64,000 bases of DNA. It comes from Candidatus Pantoea bituminis (GTDB lineage: Bacteria > Pseudomonadota > Gammaproteobacteria > Enterobacterales > Enterobacteriaceae). Below are positions 51,301 through 57,639 of this stretch, in pieces (position 1 is the first letter of the stretch; each line of letters opens with the position of its first letter). The translations under genes and the position numbers were made by a program. The stretch covers positions 2,170,001 through 2,234,000 of the forward strand of contig NZ_JAGTWO010000004.1 in assembly GCF_018842675.1 (NCBI RefSeq). The letters are read 5' to 3'. Below the pieces are notes generated by a model, which saw only the letters and a list, made by a program, of their open reading frames with translations, was not told the DNA's origin and searched no databases.

Positions 51301-54292
51301 CAATAATCTGACCGTTACTACCGCCGCTGAGCAGCGTGATGAGTCGCGCATGATCCAGGAGAATAAATCGGGCCTGTCCGGTACCGGCGGCATCGGCGTC
51401 AGCTACGGCAGCACAGCACAGAAATCCACGACAACGACGCATACTGACAGCGTGCGTGGCAGCACGGTGGGCAGCGTGCTGGGCAACCTGACGATGCAGG
51501 CAGGCAACGACCTGCGGGTACACGGCTCAGATGCCATCGCCGGTAAAGATCTGTCACTGGTCGGAAAAAACGTCACGGTCAGCGCCGCCGAACAGGGGCT
51601 GAGTCAGCGTGATACCTATGAAACGAAACAGAGTGGCCTGACGCTGGCGCTCTCCGGCGTGGCGGGCAGCGCGCTGAATACGGCGGTAACCAGCGCGAAA
51701 GACGCCCGCGACGAGAGCAACGGCAGGCTTCAGGCGCTGAAAGGCGTACAGGCCGCCCTTTCCGGTGTGCAGGCGGCGCAGGCGACCCAGCCGGGTGCGG
51801 TCAGCAGCGATAACGCGATTGGTGTCAGCCTCTCTTACGGCAGTCAGCAGTCGAAGTCTGAAACTAACCTGACACAGAAAACGCATCAGGGCAGCACGCT
51901 CACCGCCGGTAATAGCCTGAACGTCATAGCCAGCAGCGGCGACATTAACGTTCAGGGTAGCCAGCTGCAGGCGGGTAATGACGTGCTGCTTAACGCCAGC
52001 CGCGACATCAACCTCACCTCCAGTCAGGAAACCGAGCGCTCGCGCGGCACCAACTCGTCGAGCGGCGGCTCGCTGGGCATTGGCTTTGGCGGCGGTTCGG
52101 GCGGCGGCGGCATCAACGTTTCAGCGAGCATCAACAAGGGCAGCGGCCATGAGAACAGCGACAGCCTGAGCCACACTGAAACGCAGGTCACGGCCGGTAA
52201 CCGCGTGACGCTGGTGAGCGGACGTGATACCACCCTCACCGGCGCACAGGTCAGCGGCGAATCCATCAAAGCTGACGTGGGTCGCGACCTGACGCTAACC
52301 AGTGAACAGGACAGCGCGACCTATGACGCGCAGCAGAAAAACACCAGCGCGGGCGCGAGCTTCAGCTTTGGCTCGATGACCGGCTCGGCCAGCATCAACA
52401 TGAGCAAAGACAAGATGCGCAGCGACTACACATCGGTGCAGGAGCAGACCGGCCTGCTGGCGGGCAAAGGCGGCTTCGACATCACGGTGGGCGGCCACAC
52501 TCAGCTCAACGGCGCGGTTATCGGCTCGACCGCTGATGCTGCCCTGAACCGGCTCGACACCGGCACGCTGGGCTTCAGCGACATCCACAACAGCGCGGCG
52601 TTTAAAACCGAGCATCAGAGCGTGGGCATCAGCACCGGCGGCAGCATCGGCAGCCAGTTTGCCGGGAACATGGCCAACGGCCTGCTGACCGGCGCGAACA
52701 ACGCGGGCAGCGCGGACAGCACCACCAAAGCGGCGGTATCGGACGGCACGATTGTTATCCGCGACCAGCACGCGCAGAAACAGGACGTGGCCGACCTGAG
52801 CCGCGACGTGGAGAACGCCAGTCCGGGGCTGGGACAAATCTTCGATAAGGAAAAAGAGCAGAACCGGCTGAAAGAAGCGCAGCTGATTGGCGAGATTGGT
52901 AATCAGGTAGGCGATATTGCCCGCACGCAGGGACAGATTGAAGCATCGAAAACAGCAACGGATAAAATGAAGGACGTGACGCCGGAGCAGCTGCAGGCGG
53001 CAAAGGATGACTGGCGTAAAGCCAACCCCGGCAATACGCCAACGGCGGACGACATCAGCGGCCAGGCGTACCAGAACTTCTATAACCAGGCCCTTACCGA
53101 CAGCGGCTTAGGCACCGGCGCTAAGGTTCAGCAGGCTATCCAGGCGGCGACAGCGGCGGTTCAGGGACTTGCAGGTGGTGACATCAGTAAAGCACTGGCC
53201 GGGGCCTCTGCGCCGTATATTGCCAATGTTATCGGCCACAGCGGGCTGGATGATGCGGGTAAAGTACTGGCCCATGCAGCGGTAAATGCCGCACTGGCAG
53301 CGGCTCAGGGGAATAATGCTCTCGTTGGTGCGGGCGGTGCCGCGACGGCGGAGATGGTCGGCATGATAGCCGTAAATGCTTACGGCAAACCTGTCAGCGA
53401 ACTGAGCGAAACCGAGAAGCAGACGGTAAGCGCGCTGGCGACCTTGGCAGCTGGCCTGGCGAGTGGACTGGCTGGCGGAAGTACGGCGGATGCAGCTGCG
53501 GGGGCTCAGGCCGGTAAGACGACTGTTGAAAATAACTATCTGAGCGCCAGTCAGGCGCTGATTTTCGATAAGGAGCTGTCGGACTGCCGGAAATCAGGTG
53601 GTGACTGTCAGTCGATTATTAATAAATGGAAGCAGGTCAGCGAGAAGCAAACCGCAGAAACCGACCAGAAACTGAAAGATAACCCATTGGAAGCCGTGTT
53701 GGTTGATAAAGAGCTGGCACAGGGCGGTGTTGATATGACTGAACGTCCGGGCTGGCTGGGAGGTCTCCCTGGCGTGGACGTGATGACCAGCGATGAGGCG
53801 AAAGCCTACGTTCAGCAGTGGAACGGTCAGGATCTGACTAATATTGATGTAAACAGCCCTGGCTGGACGAGTTTCGCGGCGTTTGCATCAAATCCTGTGA
53901 ACCAGTCAGCAGTGGCATCACTGGGAATACTGGGCAAAGACCTTCTTAAACTTGCTAAGACAACCGTTTCGAATATAGCTCACGGCGGAGTATCAACTGG
54001 TATAAAGAGTATGCAAACCGGACTAAGAAACCCTCAGCAAGTAGATCAGATAAAAAATGATATGACGTCAGGGAATTATAGATTTAATGCTCCTGAAGGT
54101 CGTATCGCTGGATATATAGATAGTAAGGGGAGTTACTACATATCTGAAGGTAACCATCGGATGGTAGCAGCTCAGGAAATATTCAAAAAGACAGGAGATA
54201 AATCTTACGTAGATAAATTACTGCAAAACGGCTCATGGACTCAGACAACGAACGCTCCAGTAGGGGCTAAACCTATGCCGACAAGGAAGTGA
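45389..54292 (+). CDS. cdiA: Contact-dependent inhibition toxin CdiA (filamentous hemagglutinin family)
   Basis: This 2967-residue exoprotein has an extended signal peptide region (MNKLLYRIIFNKARGMLMVV) and signal end near residue 68 (LPAQA). The TPS secretion domain follows with AQVVIANPSGITCDGCGFINA. FHA-type beta-helix repeats run to about residue 1290. A tyrosine/acidic-rich stretch with RYGRDEVSFEHDEVDF and YPWRQNDKNDNWYRY comes next, then a receptor-binding region, a second repeat region and the pre-toxin domain ending in VENNYLS (residues 2712-2718). The last 250 residues or so are the variable toxin; the terminal part contains YYISEGNHRMVAAQEI. AAGGAGATCAG precedes the ATG. It is intact despite its size. 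Confidence 0.95.
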   Translation: MNKLLYRIIFNKARGMLMVVADIARSGQGKQARARRMQQTSNRICALSALRFALLSALGCVTVLPAQAQIVANSQAPGNQQPTVVSASNGTPQVNIQTPSAGGVSRNNYNQFDVDQKGVILNNSHGNTNTQLGGMVSGNPWLARGEASVILNEVNSRTPSQLNGYVEVAGRKAQVVIANPSGITCDGCGFINANRATLTTGQVQVNNGNLTGYQVSSGEVVINGKGLDSRGQDYTDIIARTVKVNAGVWANDLRVTTGLNQVDATHETLTAGQTDAASRPQVALDVAALGGMYASKIRLIGTEQGVGVRNAGSLGATAGNFTLSSNGRIENSGSINGAQDIVLASQADIRNSGTVYAQRDGQVQAAGEVINQGVMASAGNNRIQAGSLNNASSGVLAAGMTSDGALGAQGDLSLTTHGQLASKGRHLVAGNLNAQGTAVDLSGSQTYANNINLSASTGDISTRSATVEAKSNLRASSSMRINNDGGKIQAGKLALSAPLLSNRQGVLNQLDQTDLLLSHAAGIDNSSGTIASNGDNLTLHTELLDNGLGKIQHAGSGELNIYAATLNGSQSSLITNSGLQLRGDTLNLDGATTAAAQISIDANTLSHRQGEMVQSGNSAMNINVASSLDNSDGKIAGNGDVYLNAGALNNQHGHVIAAGSGSLNTTIAETLDNRSGTLAASQNLIVLAGAIDNAGGAISAVAGNTQLTSQRLNNSTGKINAGQTLSVTSDGLNNNDGLLTAANTTLQLGSGAVNNQRGVIAAAEQLSISSGSFDNTAGLLQSLGDVRIDTQGNAFINRDSGTDGGVIALGSLTLRFGLLDNRNGIINAQNMSLFSGDIRNQYGLLAAQTALSITAGDMDNQQGNLVAGQSLLLRSNDLLNSNGLIMSSGAATLATANLNNRQGQIGAVGDLTLNTQRLQNDNGGLIQSGAALSIDTHGQRLSNTNSGDSGGLISQGDMLLATGELDNQRGALLASGAINLASGQLLNQFGQITGLNGITAQTQSVNNQQGTLQSGGVLDWNTQGNAFNNARGLISAQGDFILRSGDVSNREGQVISGNNLALDNTSLDNTDGMLASKGDFSLVAGALTNLRGALQSAGNMAVTLVNSFTNQGNLQANGNLTLVSHDDIRNEKLIQAGETLHVSAANLVNLQDAELSGYSTILDTSNTLTNYGLIDGYSTRLNGHTVSNIGTGRIYGDFLSIQAGTLNNLAENGITATIAARQRLDLGVGTLNNRDHAMIYSDGAMRVGGAIDANGHATGQAGTVNNHSATLESAGDMLLNVGSLNNINDHFETEIVEVSRENIEEYQVSGNANRYGRDEVSFEHDEVDFVMTPDYPWRQNDKNDNWYRYEYERTVDETRIKTSDPARIIAGGNLTINAGNVLNDKSQIIAGNNLVINAATLDNVEVAGERHISDAGKAFHYWRIHDKGGDSQGKSTADYIPPTVIQNITLKPSTLEEHQKIDGSGLVIDNRTGGSVADISLGDLSAGAAFNPGNAVLLPPGKTFEVPVNTAANGDAAGSVIRTQGPNTRLPDNSLYKTNPTGSDYLVETDPRFTNAQKWLGSDYMMQAFEANPDNVHKRLGDAYYEQNLIRQQVIALTGQRYLEGYDSDQTQYKALMDAGIAFGQQLNLAPGMTLTAGQMSLMTGDMVWLVTQTVTLPDGSQRQVLVPQLFAKVQSGDLDGSGALLAGKNVSLNLSGDLNNSGRINARVDTLVVAENINNLGGLIQGDSTGLQARTDINNFGGVLKGSSALAALAGRDINVITATRTAESADGNFARTRLDRIAGIYVDKGDGTLALQAGRDINLTAAQVVNSSENGNTAIIAGRDLNLNAVTTSSRDNLNFDSDNWLHQSSSTQRGTEIVSKGNVGLAAGNNLLATAADINAGGKLALSAVNDLRIVGGESRTQMDEHTKASGSSGIASKTIRETHTTIDARTTVGSSLSGDSVQLLAGHDLLVKGSDVVGTQDVRLAAGNNLTVTTAAEQRDESRMIQENKSGLSGTGGIGVSYGSTAQKSTTTTHTDSVRGSTVGSVLGNLTMQAGNDLRVHGSDAIAGKDLSLVGKNVTVSAAEQGLSQRDTYETKQSGLTLALSGVAGSALNTAVTSAKDARDESNGRLQALKGVQAALSGVQAAQATQPGAVSSDNAIGVSLSYGSQQSKSETNLTQKTHQGSTLTAGNSLNVIASSGDINVQGSQLQAGNDVLLNASRDINLTSSQETERSRGTNSSSGGSLGIGFGGGSGGGGINVSASINKGSGHENSDSLSHTETQVTAGNRVTLVSGRDTTLTGAQVSGESIKADVGRDLTLTSEQDSATYDAQQKNTSAGASFSFGSMTGSASINMSKDKMRSDYTSVQEQTGLLAGKGGFDITVGGHTQLNGAVIGSTADAALNRLDTGTLGFSDIHNSAAFKTEHQSVGISTGGSIGSQFAGNMANGLLTGANNAGSADSTTKAAVSDGTIVIRDQHAQKQDVADLSRDVENASPGLGQIFDKEKEQNRLKEAQLIGEIGNQVGDIARTQGQIEASKTATDKMKDVTPEQLQAAKDDWRKANPGNTPTADDISGQAYQNFYNQALTDSGLGTGAKVQQAIQAATAAVQGLAGGDISKALAGASAPYIANVIGHSGLDDAGKVLAHAAVNAALAAAQGNNALVGAGGAATAEMVGMIAVNAYGKPVSELSETEKQTVSALATLAAGLASGLAGGSTADAAAGAQAGKTTVENNYLSASQALIFDKELSDCRKSGGDCQSIINKWKQVSEKQTAETDQKLKDNPLEAVLVDKELAQGGVDMTERPGWLGGLPGVDVMTSDEAKAYVQQWNGQDLTNIDVNSPGWTSFAAFASNPVNQSAVASLGILGKDLLKLAKTTVSNIAHGGVSTGIKSMQTGLRNPQQVDQIKNDMTSGNYRFNAPEGRIAGYIDSKGSYYISEGNHRMVAAQEIFKKTGDKSYVDKLLQNGSWTQTTNAPVGAKPMPTRK
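53274..53548 (+). repeat. Pre-toxin/VENN segment of cdiA, copy 1
   Basis: This part of cdiA, from AHAAVNAALAAAQGNNAL to VENNYLS, recurs with only scattered mismatches at 61889-62162 ahead of an orphan toxin. The shared tract is long enough to serve as a substrate for homologous recombination. Confidence 0.9.
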
Positions 54293-54311
54293 TGATCTAA
54301 TGGAGAGTGTT

Positions 54312-54647
54312 ATGTGTATGAAAAAGAATGAGATATATGTGAAAATGCTATCTCTTTCCCTGCCTTACATCAGAAATATCCAGTTATTGGATAAGAGAGA
54401 GAAAGGCCGAGATACATCATGCTATTTTGAAGCTGAGCTGGTGCATAACCTGACGCATACGCTACTTATCCCAGATTTTGTTGAGCATGATTTATGGTTT
54501 TTAAATAACCAAGCTAAATATTACTTTGAAAAATGTAGCGAAGATGTATCACCTAATTATAATCAGCACTTAGAATATATAAAGTTATTGTTTAAAATGG
54601 TACCTGATGGTTTAAGAGTCAAGCTGTTATGGCAAGGGCCTGAATAA
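54312..54647 (+). CDS. cdiI: Candidate immunity protein CdiI
   Basis: This gene starts 19 bases after the cdiA stop, the usual place for the cognate immunity gene. From ATG 54312 (or ATG 54318, MKKNEIYVKMLSLSLPYI; both follow GGAGAG at 54302) it encodes about 110 residues with no signal peptide or membrane segment, so it should act in the cytoplasm. It is acidic and AT-rich relative to cdiA, as immunity genes often are. I recognise no named family. A terminator follows at once. Confidence 0.8.
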   Translation: MCMKKNEIYVKMLSLSLPYIRNIQLLDKREKGRDTSCYFEAELVHNLTHTLLIPDFVEHDLWFLNNQAKYYFEKCSEDVSPNYNQHLEYIKLLFKMVPDGLRVKLLWQGPE

Positions 54648-54649
54648 AT

Positions 54650-54676
54650 ATCCCGACAATATGAGCCGGGATTTTT
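54650..54676 (+). terminator. Terminator after cdiI
   Basis: ATCCCG...CGGGAT followed by a short T-run, a few bases past the immunity stop. Similar ATCCCGGC-type hairpins follow other immunity genes at 60816 and 61603. Confidence 0.75.
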
Positions 54677-54681
54677 ATCAG

Positions 54682-54752
54682 TCAGTTATCCGTCAATCGG
54701 ATAATGAGCTGTCTCGACATGGTGATCACCTCGATCTTCTGCCCCGTCTAAA
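54682..54752 (-). pseudogene. SymE-like gene remnant
   Basis: On the minus strand the frame TGQKIEVITMSRQLIIRLTDN ends in a stop at 54682. It matches the C-terminus of the intact SymE-like protein at 63391-63603 (TGQKIKVIPEAGQLIIRLAD). Upstream codons include stops, so only the tail remains. Confidence 0.7.
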
Positions 54753-54793
54753 TCCAAATTCAATCAAATGACAGACAGAACGGTGTTGTAAAA

Positions 54794-54976
54794 ATGCGCG
54801 GTGCTGGCTTGGGTAGTGTAGCAGGAAGCATTGGTGGCAAAGTTGTTGATGCATTATCGCCCATTACTGATCAAGTGACAAAAGATGTTATTAGTTCAGT
54901 TGCAGGATCTGCTGCTTTAGAAGTCACTGGAAGTGCTGTAAAGAGTGAATTGGATAAAAGAGGTAAAACAGAATGA
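54794..54976 (+). pseudogene. Orphan CdiA-CT toxin tail, glycine-rich (module 1)
   Basis: A 60-residue frame reads GAGLGSVAGSIGGKVVDALS and then DVISSVAGSAALEVTG. It has no pre-toxin domain or secretion signal of its own, so it looks like the 3' end of a displaced cdiA toxin region. Glycine-zipper-like helices suggest a membrane-active toxin. The last bases overlap the start of the membrane immunity gene at 54973 (ATGA). Similar tails occur at 55433 and 56710, and the fuller form at 63643. Confidence 0.6.
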
Positions 54977-55251
54977 AAATATTTAGAAAAGTAGGTGTTT
55001 CATGGCTTTTATTTCTGATTGGCTACTGTGCAATTTTAATATCGTTAATCCTCTTTATAGGTCAACCAGGAGTGTCATTGTATTTTTCTTTTATCGATGG
55101 CGAATGGTTATTTAAATGGAGGGGTGCTTTGTACATTTCATTAACTAAGGGATGCGTTGCTGGTTTATTCTTAGGTATGGGTCTTTGGGTAAAAGCAAAA
55201 TTACAGGAAAAAAGAATAAAAAAGTCTATTGGAATGAAAAAGGCCCAATAG
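54973..55251 (+). CDS. Two-helix membrane immunity protein (module 1)
   Basis: This 92-residue protein has hydrophobic segments VSWLLFLIGYCAILISLILF and LTKGCVAGLFLGMGLWVKA separated by a short acidic/aromatic stretch with FKWRG. The basic C-terminal tail is consistent with an inner-membrane protein. It overlaps the preceding toxin tail by 4 bases. Integral membrane immunity proteins typically protect against pore-forming or ionophore CDI toxins, which fits the glycine-rich toxin tail. It shares the LFKW...GLW pattern with the degenerate gene at 55668. Confidence 0.7.
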   Translation: MKIFRKVGVSWLLFLIGYCAILISLILFIGQPGVSLYFSFIDGEWLFKWRGALYISLTKGCVAGLFLGMGLWVKAKLQEKRIKKSIGMKKAQ

Positions 55252-55270
55252 TCAGTAATTGACTATTGGG
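55244..55270 (+). terminator. Hairpin at the end of module 1 immunity gene
   Basis: CCCAATAGTCA...TGACTATTGGG is a perfect 11-bp stem overlapping the stop codon of the immunity gene. The T-run behind it is poor, so termination efficiency is uncertain. Confidence 0.6.
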
Positions 55271-55432
55271 TATTCATTGGGTTGATATGGTCACGTTTTT
55301 TTGCCCCGTGGTGTTATGCGTAAAGTGCCATAGTAAGTTGTTAAATGATTTTTACGGAAGAAATCAGGCGCTGGCGCACAACGCTATAGTCCTGAAGTTC
55401 AGTAATGTCTTAGGGAATCAGCAGGAATATTT

Positions 55433-55681
55433 ATGGGTGGTGCCGCAATTGGTAATGCCATTAAGGGAGAAGACTCAGTAAATTCAGTGACAGGAGCTGA
55501 AGTCGGTACTGTTGTAGGTGGTATCGGAGGCGCAATAATAAAAGGAACCGCTGCAACTGTTGGAAAATAAAGTGTTGCTGATCTAACAGGTGCGGTTGGT
55601 GGTAGCTACATTAGCGAAAAAACAGGCTCTGCATTAAAAGGTAATCTTGATGGAAAGGAAGAAGCTAATGCCAGTAAGTAG
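55433..55681 (+). pseudogene. Orphan CdiA-CT toxin tail, glycine-rich (module 2), interrupted
   Basis: The frame reads MGGAAIGNAIKGEDSVNSVT and later VGTVVGGIGGAIIKGTAATV, stops at TAA 55568, then continues in the same frame (SVADLTGAVGGSYISEK) to a TAG at 55679. The pattern resembles the toxin at 63643-64000 (IKGGVISGDASGLGYGIGK). An in-frame nonsense codon not in a homopolymer suggests real decay. It overlaps the start of the immunity gene at 55668. Confidence 0.55.
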
Positions 55682-55905
55682 CTTGTTAAATTTATTTAAA
55701 ATGATATTAAGTTCTCTTTTTCTTTTTTTATGTTTGATGTTGTGTCGGTTTTTTTAGTATCTGTTGTTTCTTACTTTGAAAAATCTATTTTTTTGTTTAA
55801 GTGGAAAGATTTTTTTCATCTTTTTATGAAACAGGTTATATAGGAGGTGTTATTTTAGGAATAGGTCTCTGGATTAGAGTAACAATAAAAAGGAAGGATA
55901 ACTAA
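55668..55905 (+). pseudogene. Two-helix membrane immunity protein (module 2), frameshifted
   Basis: From ATG 55668 (MPVSSLLNLFKMILSSLFLF) the frame is broken twice, in long T-runs near 55725 and 55810. Piecing frames together gives hydrophobic segment FDVVSVFLVSVVSYF, the shared KSIFLFKWKD and a second helix GYIGGVILGIGLWIRV with a basic end. That layout equals the module 1 immunity protein. Both breaks are in T homopolymers, so they may be sequence errors rather than decay. Confidence 0.5.
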
Positions 55906-56027
55906 TCGGGGAAGATAAAACCCACAGGTTCAAAGAGCTAACTTTTCAACTGCCTGCAGAATGGTCAACTACCGTACTTCAGGGTTCATTTCTAACTAAT
56001 TTTCAGAAAATACAAAAGGGACGTTGT

Positions 56028-56607
56028 ATGAATTTAAAAAGAGCTTTACAGGGGGGTACTGGCGCTGTCCATACTATCTTTGTCAGGTTGCGTTATCGTT
56101 GAAAACCTAAAACTACAGTTAGACGGTTTTGACCGGTATCATAGCTCAGCAAGCTCCTTAGTCTATAAAATGAACAATACGCCGTATTACACTTCATCAG
56201 CAAATTACTTCGTGACGGTAGACCGAAAAGGGAGATATATCCGCTATCTAATTAACATGGGAAGTTTCTTTGTAGGGTTTCCAATGATCACCTCAGAAAA
56301 TTACGATGAAACCATACAAAAACTGATCATGTTCGAGCAATGGGCTAACGAACCTTATGAGCAACGGATAAAAACATTAGATCAAGTTCAGAAGAACCTG
56401 TCAGATAATGGCTCTGATACTTCCGTAGGAAATACGGATTTTTACTTGTTTATGAGTCCAGATGTTAATGATAACACACCTTATTTTGCCTATGACCGGG
56501 CTGTCGGTTATACAACTAAGGCAAAGTTCCTGACCAGTAAGGACGATATTATCATCATAATTAATGAGCTAAAGGTGTGGAAAAATAACAGCGTAAACAG
56601 GAAATAG
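56028..56607 (+). CDS. Lipoprotein of unknown function, frame interrupted at a G-run
   Basis: I do not recognise the family. ATG 56028 (AAAAGGG upstream) starts MNLKRALQG; the G6 run at 56051-56056 shifts the frame, and removing one G continues it as VLALSILSLSGC, a lipoprotein signal with its cysteine. The mature part, about 170 residues, is soluble and rich in Tyr, Asn and Asp, with no paralogue in the window. It lies alone between membrane-immunity modules 2 and 3. It could be an immunity lipoprotein whose toxin was lost (inference). The extra base is either a homopolymer overcall or a phase-variable tract. Confidence 0.55.
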
Positions 56608-56709
56608 TCCGTCTTTTTTGCGTTATAACGTGTGTCAGAACTGGGCACGTAAAATCTAATACTTAAAAAATCACAGATAAATGCTCGCTGTGACGGGCCT
56701 GCACGTTGC

Positions 56710-56828
56710 CGCAGAGTTCTGTTCCTTCTGTTGCTGGTAACCTGGGTGGTTCTTCTGCTTTAGAAGCCTTTAATAAAGGTGTTGAGGCTTATTTGAAAAA
56801 TTCAGGAGGAAATAATGAGAAGGAATGA
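56710..56828 (+). pseudogene. Orphan CdiA-CT toxin tail (module 3)
   Basis: The frame PQSSVPSVAGNLGGSSALEA, then FNKGVEAYLKNSGG, ends at TGA 56826 and overlaps the next gene by 14 bases. It parallels module 1 (ISSVAGSAALEVTGSAVKSE). Only the last 38 or so codons of a toxin are present. Confidence 0.55.
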
Positions 56829-57033
56829 GTCTTTTTTTATATTAATTTATCTTTCTTGTTCCTTTGCTCTTATACTTTTTCTTATAAGCTTTATTTTCCA
56901 TATCTTAGGATATTGGGTTAATGGTGGTGGGGATGTTATTGAATTAATTAAGTCCAATGTAACCTACTATTTAAAAATGGCAGGAGTTGGATTTGTCTCT
57001 GGCTTTTTACTTTGGTTTTTTAAAATTCGATAA
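56815..57033 (+). CDS. Two-helix membrane immunity protein (module 3)
   Basis: This 72-residue protein has two long hydrophobic stretches (FFILIYLSCSFALILFLISF; YYLKMAGVGFVSGFLLWFF) joined by a short polar loop. Its layout and the glycine-rich second helix resemble the module 1 and 2 immunity proteins, though it lacks the FKW motif. AGGAGG lies just upstream of ATG 56815, inside the toxin tail frame. It is very AT-rich. A compact terminator follows. Confidence 0.65.
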   Translation: MRRNESFFILIYLSCSFALILFLISFIFHILGYWVNGGGDVIELIKSNVTYYLKMAGVGFVSGFLLWFFKIR

Positions 57034-57038
57034 GATTC

Positions 57039-57064
57039 GCCCCCAAAGTTTAGGGGCTTTTTTT
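57039..57064 (+). terminator. Terminator after module 3 immunity gene
   Basis: GCCCC...GGGGC followed by seven Ts, starting six bases after the stop codon. Confidence 0.85.
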
Positions 57065-57190
57065 CAAATGATTAGAATCGTAGATGATATCTATAATTTG
57101 CTAATAACTTTCTCAACTTATGTATCCAGAAGCTTTAAACAGGTCACAGAAAGAACGCGCACAGCGATGGGGGTACAAGGAAGTAGGAAA

Positions 57191-57613
57191 ATGAAAAAAT
57201 CGTTAGATAAAATTCAGTGTCTTGAGTGTGGGAAGTTTTTTGATTTTTTGGCTCCGCATATTAGAAAATCCCATCAGATGTCCACATTTGAATATCGTGA
57301 TCGTTGGAATATTCCTTGGCAGCAAGCTCTGGCTAGCAATTCCCACAGAGATAACTGTCGGGCTAATACACTGGCGCGTATAGGTCGTGGTGAGCTGATA
57401 CCGGAAGTGCAAATCAAAATGATGCGGCAGGCTTATAAACCCCGAACCATAGTGTCAACGCCGTTGCATAAATCCAGTGCGGGAAAAAATGCCCGGCGCA
57501 ATAAAATCTGGCTCAACTCTCCTGTAATTAACCCGGCTGATCCGATGGTTAAAAAAGAGGCCATCAGACGTATGAAGTCACGCACTGATTCAGGTGAGCT
57601 TGTAAAAGACTGA
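57191..57613 (+). CDS. Ros/MucR-type zinc-finger protein
   Basis: From ATG 57191 the protein has 140 residues. The N-terminal part IQCLECGKFFDFLAPHIRKS-H shows the spacing Cys-x2-Cys-x9-His-x4-His of Ros-type zinc fingers, followed by MSTFEYRDRWNIPWQQAL, which parallels the MucR 'HGMTPEEYRAKWGLP' region. The C-terminal half is basic and unassigned. Longer frames upstream lack family similarity. Such proteins are usually DNA-binding regulators or phage-derived. Here it sits between toxin modules with no obvious partner. Confidence 0.65.
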   Translation: MKKSLDKIQCLECGKFFDFLAPHIRKSHQMSTFEYRDRWNIPWQQALASNSHRDNCRANTLARIGRGELIPEVQIKMMRQAYKPRTIVSTPLHKSSAGKNARRNKIWLNSPVINPADPMVKKEAIRRMKSRTDSGELVKD

Positions 57614-57639
57614 AACCTATAGAGCCGGGATGGCGAAGT

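Noticed and set aside
45389..54292. Many long antisense frames inside cdiA (for example 48422-49663, 413 codons, and 49736-50587).
   Set aside because: They lie opposite a clearly coding, repeat-rich, GC-rich gene. Their translations show biased composition with no family features, and none has a convincing ribosome site.
55266..55481. A 71-codon plus-strand frame starting at 55266.
   Set aside because: It overlaps the hairpin at the end of module 1 and the start of toxin tail 2 in another frame, and its translation shows no recognisable features.
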